Assembly: GCA_035570275.1 (NCBI GenBank)
Contig: DATMNI010000062.1
Location: forward strand, 1 to 28,283
Length of the DNA: 28,283 nt
Reading direction: 5' to 3'
From: DATMNI01 sp035570275
GTDB lineage: Bacteria; Acidobacteriota; Terriglobia; Bryobacterales; Bryobacteraceae
Part shown: piece by piece, positions 24,500 to 28,283 of the stretch
Numbering within the stretch: the stretch's first letter is position 1
Layout of the letters: each line of letters begins with the position of its first letter
Translations under genes and position numbers: made by a program
Notes under the pieces: model-generated
What the model was told of the DNA's origin: nothing
What the model saw: only the letters and a program-made list of their open reading frames with translations
Database searches by the model: none

Positions 24500-24514
24500 G
24501 TGGCGCCCAGTGGC

Positions 24515-24575
24515 CGCCACCCTCTGGGTGGCGAGTGCGGCTTCTAGGTGCCGTCGCGACCCGGAGGGTCGCGAC
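24515..24575. terminator. Two strong hairpins between convergent DUF6807 and Gfo/Idh/MocA genes
   Basis: Hairpin 1: CGCCACCC (24515-24522) with GGGTGGCG (24526-24533), loop TCT. Hairpin 2: GTCGCGACCC (24553-24562) with GGGTCGCGAC (24566-24575), loop GGA. The first starts 16 nt after the DUF6807 stop; the second ends 12 nt before the stop of the opposing gene. They probably act as a bidirectional terminator, though neither has a T-run. Confidence 0.6.
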
Positions 24576-24586
24576 CACTTTCGCCG

Positions 24587-25912
24587 CTACAGGCCCTTCA
24601 CGGCCCAACCGCTCCGGTACGCCTTGCGCACGTACCGCGTGGCCTCGGCGGAATTCTTGAACTTCAACTTGCCCGCATTCCATTCCAGCGTGGTCTTCGG
24701 AAAGCGCGTGGCGATGGGGCCCAGCAGCACGGACTCCGTAAGCGGGCCTGCATAATCCAGCGACGCCGATGTCTTGGCATTGCCCAGCACGGCCTCCACG
24801 AACTGGTGATAGTGGTTCTCCTTCTCCGTTGCCGGCATCCGGAAATCCTTGAATTGTTCCTCGGGCAGCAGGACCGGCTTGGCGACGTGCGCCAGCAGCA
24901 TCACACCCTTGGTACCGATGAAAATCGAACCCTGCCCCGGCATCTTGTTCGACCCCAGCAACGCCTGCACGTCCTGAGGCGGGCGCTCGTCGCCATCGTA
25001 CCAGTGGACGGGCACGGTCTTTCCCTCGGTGTAGGGCGTACCCGGGAACACATAGTGGATGATTGTGTTGATGGCCCAGTTGTGCTCGTTCGGCGCCGGC
25101 CCTTCGGAACGCACCGAGATGGGCGCGGTCAGTTGCAGGCCGCCGAACACTGGGTCGATGATGTGGCAACCCATGTCGCCAAAGGTCGCGGTTCCGAAAT
25201 CGATGCGCTTGCGCCAGTTCTCCGGATGATAATAGCGGTCGCCGATATACGGCCGCGCCTGCGCCACGCCCAGCCAGTCATCCCAGCAGAAGTTGGCAGG
25301 CACGGGATCGGTGCGGTTGGGGAACGGCTCCGTATCGCCCCACTTCTTCTCGCTCCAGGAGTGGACCTCCTTCACCTTGCCGATGGCGCCCGAGTGCAGC
25401 AGTTCCACCGCCGCTTTGTACTCGGCGCTGGAGTGGACCTGGATGCCCATCTGGGTCACCAGTTTTTTCTTGTGGGCCATCCCCGTCAGGCGGCGAACCT
25501 CGTAAATGTCGTGAGCCAGCGGCTTCTGCATGTAGACGGGCAGGCCCAAGTGCATGGCACTCATCCCCATGGGGGCGTGCATATGGTCCGGCGTGCCCAC
25601 GCAGGCTACGTCGATATTCTTGTGCTCGCGCTCCAGCATCTCGCGCCAGTTCTCGTAGACTTTGGCGTCCGGGTACTTTTTCTTGTGGTCCATGCGCGCC
25701 GGATCCAGCTCGGCCACGCAAACCAGCTTGACCTTGGGATGGGTCGCGATGCCATCCAAGGTGTGAAAGGCCATGCCTCCGGAACCAAAGCTGGCCAACC
25801 GCACTGTGCTGCTGGGCGGAGCGGACATCAGGTTGCGGATGAAGGCGGGCGCTGCCAATCCGGCTGCGGCCTTGAAAAACGAGCGGCGGTTGGTGACTGG
25901 AAAGTTGCTCAT
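24587..25912 (-). CDS. Tat-exported Gfo/Idh/MocA-family oxidoreductase
   Basis: A 441-residue protein from ATG 25912 with a twin-arginine signal (NRRSFFKAAAGLAAPAF at residues 8-24), so it is folded with its cofactor and exported. The Rossmann domain begins VRLASFGSGGMAFHTL with the GxGGxA dinucleotide loop (43-48). Next come VACVGTPDHMHAP near 102-114 and VYMQKPLAHD near 126-135, where the lysine-proline of the EKP-type motif (here QKP) is catalytic in the family. The C-terminal domain has WDDWLGVAQARPY and GDMGCHIIDPVF. It would oxidise or reduce a sugar or inositol-like ring with NAD(P). Exported, Tat-signal members are common in soil acidobacteria. It converges with the DUF6807 gene. Confidence 0.92.
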   Translation of the reverse strand: MSNFPVTNRRSFFKAAAGLAAPAFIRNLMSAPPSSTVRLASFGSGGMAFHTLDGIATHPKVKLVCVAELDPARMDHKKKYPDAKVYENWREMLEREHKNIDVACVGTPDHMHAPMGMSAMHLGLPVYMQKPLAHDIYEVRRLTGMAHKKKLVTQMGIQVHSSAEYKAAVELLHSGAIGKVKEVHSWSEKKWGDTEPFPNRTDPVPANFCWDDWLGVAQARPYIGDRYYHPENWRKRIDFGTATFGDMGCHIIDPVFGGLQLTAPISVRSEGPAPNEHNWAINTIIHYVFPGTPYTEGKTVPVHWYDGDERPPQDVQALLGSNKMPGQGSIFIGTKGVMLLAHVAKPVLLPEEQFKDFRMPATEKENHYHQFVEAVLGNAKTSASLDYAGPLTESVLLGPIATRFPKTTLEWNAGKLKFKNSAEATRYVRKAYRSGWAVKGL

Positions 25913-25992
25913 AACCCGAAACCTTATTGTGTCAGGTTTCAACAATCGCGGTACGCTGAGCATGTAGGGGCAGGAGATTTACCACTGTAGAC

Positions 25993-26038
25993 GGCAGGCG
26001 GATTAACAATCCGCCGCAGATTACCAATCTGCCCCACA
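25993..26038 (-). repeat. Dispersed double-hairpin palindromic element, copy 2
   Basis: On the minus strand it reads TGTGGGGCAGATTGGTAATC, then the GGCGGATT...AATCCGCC stem and CCTGCC. It is the full-length form without the internal duplication of copy 1. It lies in the gap between the divergent Gfo/Idh/MocA and aspartoacylase-family genes, ending 27 nt before the latter's ATG. Confidence 0.85.
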
Positions 26039-26064
26039 TCCGGTTGAGGAGCTGAGGAAAGGCA

Positions 26065-27078
26065 ATGGCCGACGCAATTGAATCGCGCACAATCGAGATT
26101 CTAGCCGGCGCGGACGCTGGAACAGAGATCCCCGTGACCACCTTCCGCGGCGCCCATCCCGGACCCGTGCTGGCGCTGATCGCCGGCAACCACGGATACG
26201 AGTATCCGCCCATTCTCGCGCTGCAACAACTGCGCGGGCAGATCCAGCCGGCCCTACTCCACGGCACGGTCATCATGGTTCACGTGGCCAACATGCCGTC
26301 GTTTCTGGGGCGCACCATCTACTTCAGCCCCGTGGACGGCAAGAACCTCAATCGCTGCTACCCCGGAAATCCGGACGGCACCGTGTCCGAACGCATTGCC
26401 CACGCCATCACCACCCAAGTCATCGAACCGGCGGATTACGTGCTGGATCTGCACTGCGGCGATGGCAACGAATCCCTGCGCCCGTACGTGTATCAGACCG
26501 TCACCGGCGACGCCCGGCTGGATGCCGCCATCGGCGAACTGGCGCTGGCTTTCGGCATCGGCTACATTCTGGTGGATCGCAATCGTCCCACCGACGCGGC
26601 CCGCTCCATCTACTGCTCTACAACGGCCATCACGCGCGGCAAGCCGGCCATGACCATTGAGTGCGGGTACCTGGGCATGTCCGACAGCGTATCCATCCAG
26701 CAGATTGTCTCGGGCGTCCGCGGCGTCATGCGCCATTTGAAGATGCTGGAGGACGGCCCGGCGCCGATCGCCAATGCCGTCTACCTGGACCCTTTCGTGG
26801 ACATCCTAAGCCCGGCCACCGGCATCCTGTACCCGGAAGTGGAGCGCGCTCAAGTGATCTCGAAGGGCAAGCTGCTGGCGCGCATCACCGATTTTTTCGG
26901 CAACCCGATCGCCACGGTGGAATCGCCGATTGCCGGGCGGGTGCTCTACATCGTAGCCACCCCGCCCATCACAACGGGCCAGCCCATCGCCTGCGTGGCC
27001 GCACCGCGGGTTACGGGCACACCGCGGCCTACGGGCACGCCGCGAGCTAATCAAACATATCTGGCTCCTCGCGACTGA
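26065..27078 (+). CDS. Succinylglutamate desuccinylase/aspartoacylase-family zinc hydrolase
   Basis: A 337-residue M14-type zinc amidohydrolase. AGGAAAGG at 26055-26062 precedes ATG 26065. Zinc ligands are visible as H43 and E46 in AGNHGYE and H130 in LDLHCGDGNE; the substrate-binding DGKNLNRCYPG lies at 91-101 and the catalytic glutamate is probably E199 in TIECGYLG. The C-terminal region (230-325) looks like the beta-barrel extension with GILYPEVERAQVISKG. It would cleave an N-acyl or amide bond of a small molecule in the cytosol. The tail ends with a duplicated TGTPR unit and overlaps the aldolase gene on the other strand by 32 bp. Confidence 0.88.
   Translation: MADAIESRTIEILAGADAGTEIPVTTFRGAHPGPVLALIAGNHGYEYPPILALQQLRGQIQPALLHGTVIMVHVANMPSFLGRTIYFSPVDGKNLNRCYPGNPDGTVSERIAHAITTQVIEPADYVLDLHCGDGNESLRPYVYQTVTGDARLDAAIGELALAFGIGYILVDRNRPTDAARSIYCSTTAITRGKPAMTIECGYLGMSDSVSIQQIVSGVRGVMRHLKMLEDGPAPIANAVYLDPFVDILSPATGILYPEVERAQVISKGKLLARITDFFGNPIATVESPIAGRVLYIVATPPITTGQPIACVAAPRVTGTPRPTGTPRANQTYLAPRD
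27012..27047 (+). repeat. 18-bp in-frame tandem duplication at the 3' end of the aspartoacylase-family gene
   Basis: Units 27012-27029 and 27030-27047 differ at two bases and encode TGTPRP/TGTPRA. The second unit ends at the first base of the overlap with the convergent aldolase gene. Confidence 0.75.
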
Positions 27079-27841
27079 TCTTGTTCCACAGCGGCTGGAA
27101 CTGAAACCAGCCGGCATACGAACTGCCCACCTGCGACCGCGTGGTGAGGGCGCTCTGATGTTCGATGGCGACGGGCTTGCCGGCGGCTTCGGCCAGCAAC
27201 TGGGCCTGGCAACTGCGCTCCATGGTGATGAACCACCACGCGGCTTCGTCCACAGTCTGCCCCACGGTGAGCAACCCGTGGTTGCGCAGGACCACCGCCT
27301 TGCGGCTGCCCAGCACGTTGGCGATGCGGTCGCCCTCGGAGGTTTCGTACACCACCCCCGTGTAGTCGTCAAACAGCCCGTGGTCCTCGTAGAAGGCGCA
27401 GGCATCCTGCGTGATCGGGTCCAGCAGCCGTCCGAGCGACGCCCAGGATTTGCCGTACATCGAGTGGGCGTGCGCCGCCGCCACCGCATCGGGCCGCGCG
27501 GCATGAATGCGCGAATGGATGGCAAAGGCTGCGCCGTTGACCGGGCGATTGCCTTCGATCACTTCGCCCTTGTGGTTGACCAGGATCAAATCGGAAACGC
27601 GAATGTGCCCGAAGTAGACGCCGAAGGGGTTCACCCAGAAACAGTCGGGACGCTCGGGGTCGCGGGCGGTGATGTGGCCGGCAATTCCTTCGTCGAACCC
27701 GAACCGGGCAAAGAGGCGGAAGGCTGCGGCCATGCGTTCCTTCCGGTGGCGGCGTTCCGCGTCCGGGGTAGCGAAGGTGGGGGGCATGGGCAGGTTCGCA
27801 ACCCGTCCCGGAGCCTGGGTGCTTGGAGAGGTTTCGGTCAT
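27047..27841 (-). CDS. Class II aldolase/adducin-family protein
   Basis: A 264-residue cytoplasmic protein of the class II aldolase (fuculose-phosphate aldolase-like) family. GIAGHITARDPERPDCFWVNPFG (split: GHITARDP at about 55-62, FWVNPFG at 68-74) gives the substrate loop. The zinc histidines are H124 and H126 in AHAHSMYGK and H188 in VLRNHGLLTVG; an acidic residue near 74-76 typical of sugar-phosphate aldolases is not obvious. Members of this subgroup include decarboxylases and lyases as well as aldolases, so the reaction is open. The last 32 bp overlap the convergent aspartoacylase-family gene, and the start is 100 bp from a palindromic element. Confidence 0.88.
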   Translation of the reverse strand: MTETSPSTQAPGRVANLPMPPTFATPDAERRHRKERMAAAFRLFARFGFDEGIAGHITARDPERPDCFWVNPFGVYFGHIRVSDLILVNHKGEVIEGNRPVNGAAFAIHSRIHAARPDAVAAAHAHSMYGKSWASLGRLLDPITQDACAFYEDHGLFDDYTGVVYETSEGDRIANVLGSRKAVVLRNHGLLTVGQTVDEAAWWFITMERSCQAQLLAEAAGKPVAIEHQSALTTRSQVGSSYAGWFQFQPLWNKISREEPDMFD

Positions 27842-27911
27842 GTGACAAGAATATCGGATTTCCTGAGTAACCGCGGGTGCTAAACCGTATTTGGGATGGC
27901 GGACACAAACC

Positions 27912-27940
27912 CCTTTTGTGGGGCAGATTGTTAATCTGCG
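27912..27940 (+). repeat. Dispersed palindromic element, copy 3, truncated
   Basis: The sequence follows the other two copies through the first hairpin (TTTTGTGGGGCAGATTG, then AATCTGCG) and departs after 27940. The second hairpin is missing and is replaced by the start of intron-like sequence. From 27842 to 27911 nothing is evident besides the aldolase upstream region. Confidence 0.8.
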
Positions 27941-28283
27941 TCGGGATAAACCGGCGTGAAGTAGTGAATGAAAGAGTCATACAGGAGAAGGAATAGCGAA
28001 CCATCCTGGCCCCAACCATGCGAGGGCGGCGGACAACCCCGCACTCGAAGCGTTGGACAGGGGCACATGTAGGCTGGGTATCCCTGAAGTTGATGAGCTC
28101 CGAAATAATCAAAACCAGAGGCGCCGACGGTGTCAGATTAACCGGAAGGCAACACTGCGACGTGCGTTACCTCGCTGGTACGTCGTGGGCACTGCGGAGT
28201 CGTAGACCCCAAGCATGCATGGAGACTTCACGCGCGAGAACCGAGAGACCCTGTGGCCATTCGCAGCCCGTATGGTGCGGATC
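27941..28283 (+). mobile_element. 5' part of a probable group II intron, left boundary approximate
   Basis: The 343 bp to the window edge do not look like an ordinary intergenic region. The frame-1-type reading SHTGEGIANHPGP from about 27973 and the segment AACCGGAAGGCAACA near 28140-28154 match, as I remember them, the 5' ribozyme part of a common bacterial group II intron class that precedes its reverse transcriptase. A run CGGG...AAACCGGCG follows the break of the palindromic repeat, as expected near the 5' end. Insertion beside a hairpin is usual for some classes. The catalytic domain V, the 3' end and most of the reverse transcriptase lie outside the window. The match is from memory, not a search. 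Confidence 0.55.
28215..28283 (+). CDS. Probable N-terminus of a group II intron reverse transcriptase/maturase, cut by window edge
   Basis: ATG 28215 opens a frame of 23 codons to the edge: MHGDFTRENRETLWPF then AARMVRI. The MHG...RENRE start resembles the N-termini of group II intron-encoded reverse transcriptases of the class suggested by the upstream sequence. No catalytic domain is in view, so the call rests on context and on this short match. An alternative is ATG 28219 in another frame (METSRARTERP), which looks less natural. Confidence 0.4.
   Translation, partial: MHGDFTRENRETLWPFAARMVRI

Noticed and set aside
23925..25169. A 414-codon minus-strand open frame spanning parts of two genes
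   Set aside because: It crosses the DUF6807/oxidoreductase boundary and the hairpins, and has arginine/proline-rich composition.

Overview
The window looks like chromosomal DNA of a GC-rich soil acidobacterium, most likely of the Solibacter/Bryobacter group. The best pointers are a very large BNR-repeat protein ending in the Solibacter-type C-terminal domain (TIGR03437-like), a DUF6807 protein beside a Tat-exported Gfo/Idh/MocA oxidoreductase, many secreted proteins, and several families of short palindromic or tandem repeats between and inside genes. No database search was possible, so this placement is inference from protein families. I saw no rRNA, tRNA or CRISPR array.

Layout. 1-3760: the tail of a cupin-like gene; a small gene overlapping an AbiEii-like nucleotidyltransferase gene; a secreted TPR protein; and a decayed PIN-domain (VapC-like) gene. 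3758-9083: a secreted M20 amidohydrolase; three tandem 133/134-bp repeats whose unit begins with the last bases of the next gene; a glycerol uptake pair on the minus strand (glpK then glpF, separated by an inverted repeat element); and a divergent D-2-hydroxyacid dehydrogenase. 9078-13414: two near-identical Flp-type pilin genes facing each other across a 3.4-kb BNR/TIG/TIGR03437 gene. Both pilin genes share an upstream box and a 5' leader hairpin with a compensatory base-pair change. 13464-17042: a PQQ-type beta-propeller protein, a possible small gene, and a lipase-maturation-factor-like membrane protein carrying an in-frame 21-bp repeat array.

17197-22620 is the most notable block: a two-gene unit of a 599-residue cysteine-rich 2-hydroxyacyl-CoA-dehydratase-like protein and a 1192-residue protein that fuses two BadF/HgdC-type ATPase domains to a large cysteine-rich DUF2229-like region. 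This is the plan of an ATP-driven electron-injecting iron-sulphur reductase, with no visible substrate pathway beside it. 22757-27841: an FMN reductase; a DUF6807 protein convergent with a Tat-signal oxidoreductase, with strong hairpins between them; and a succinylglutamate desuccinylase/aspartoacylase-family gene overlapping tail-to-tail with a class II aldolase gene. From about 27940 to the window end the sequence resembles the 5' part of a group II intron, starting where a dispersed palindromic repeat breaks off.

A theme across the window is short tandem duplication. At least six coding regions carry in-frame duplications of 12-21 bp, and intergenic regions carry 13-bp, 31-bp and 134-bp tandem repeats.
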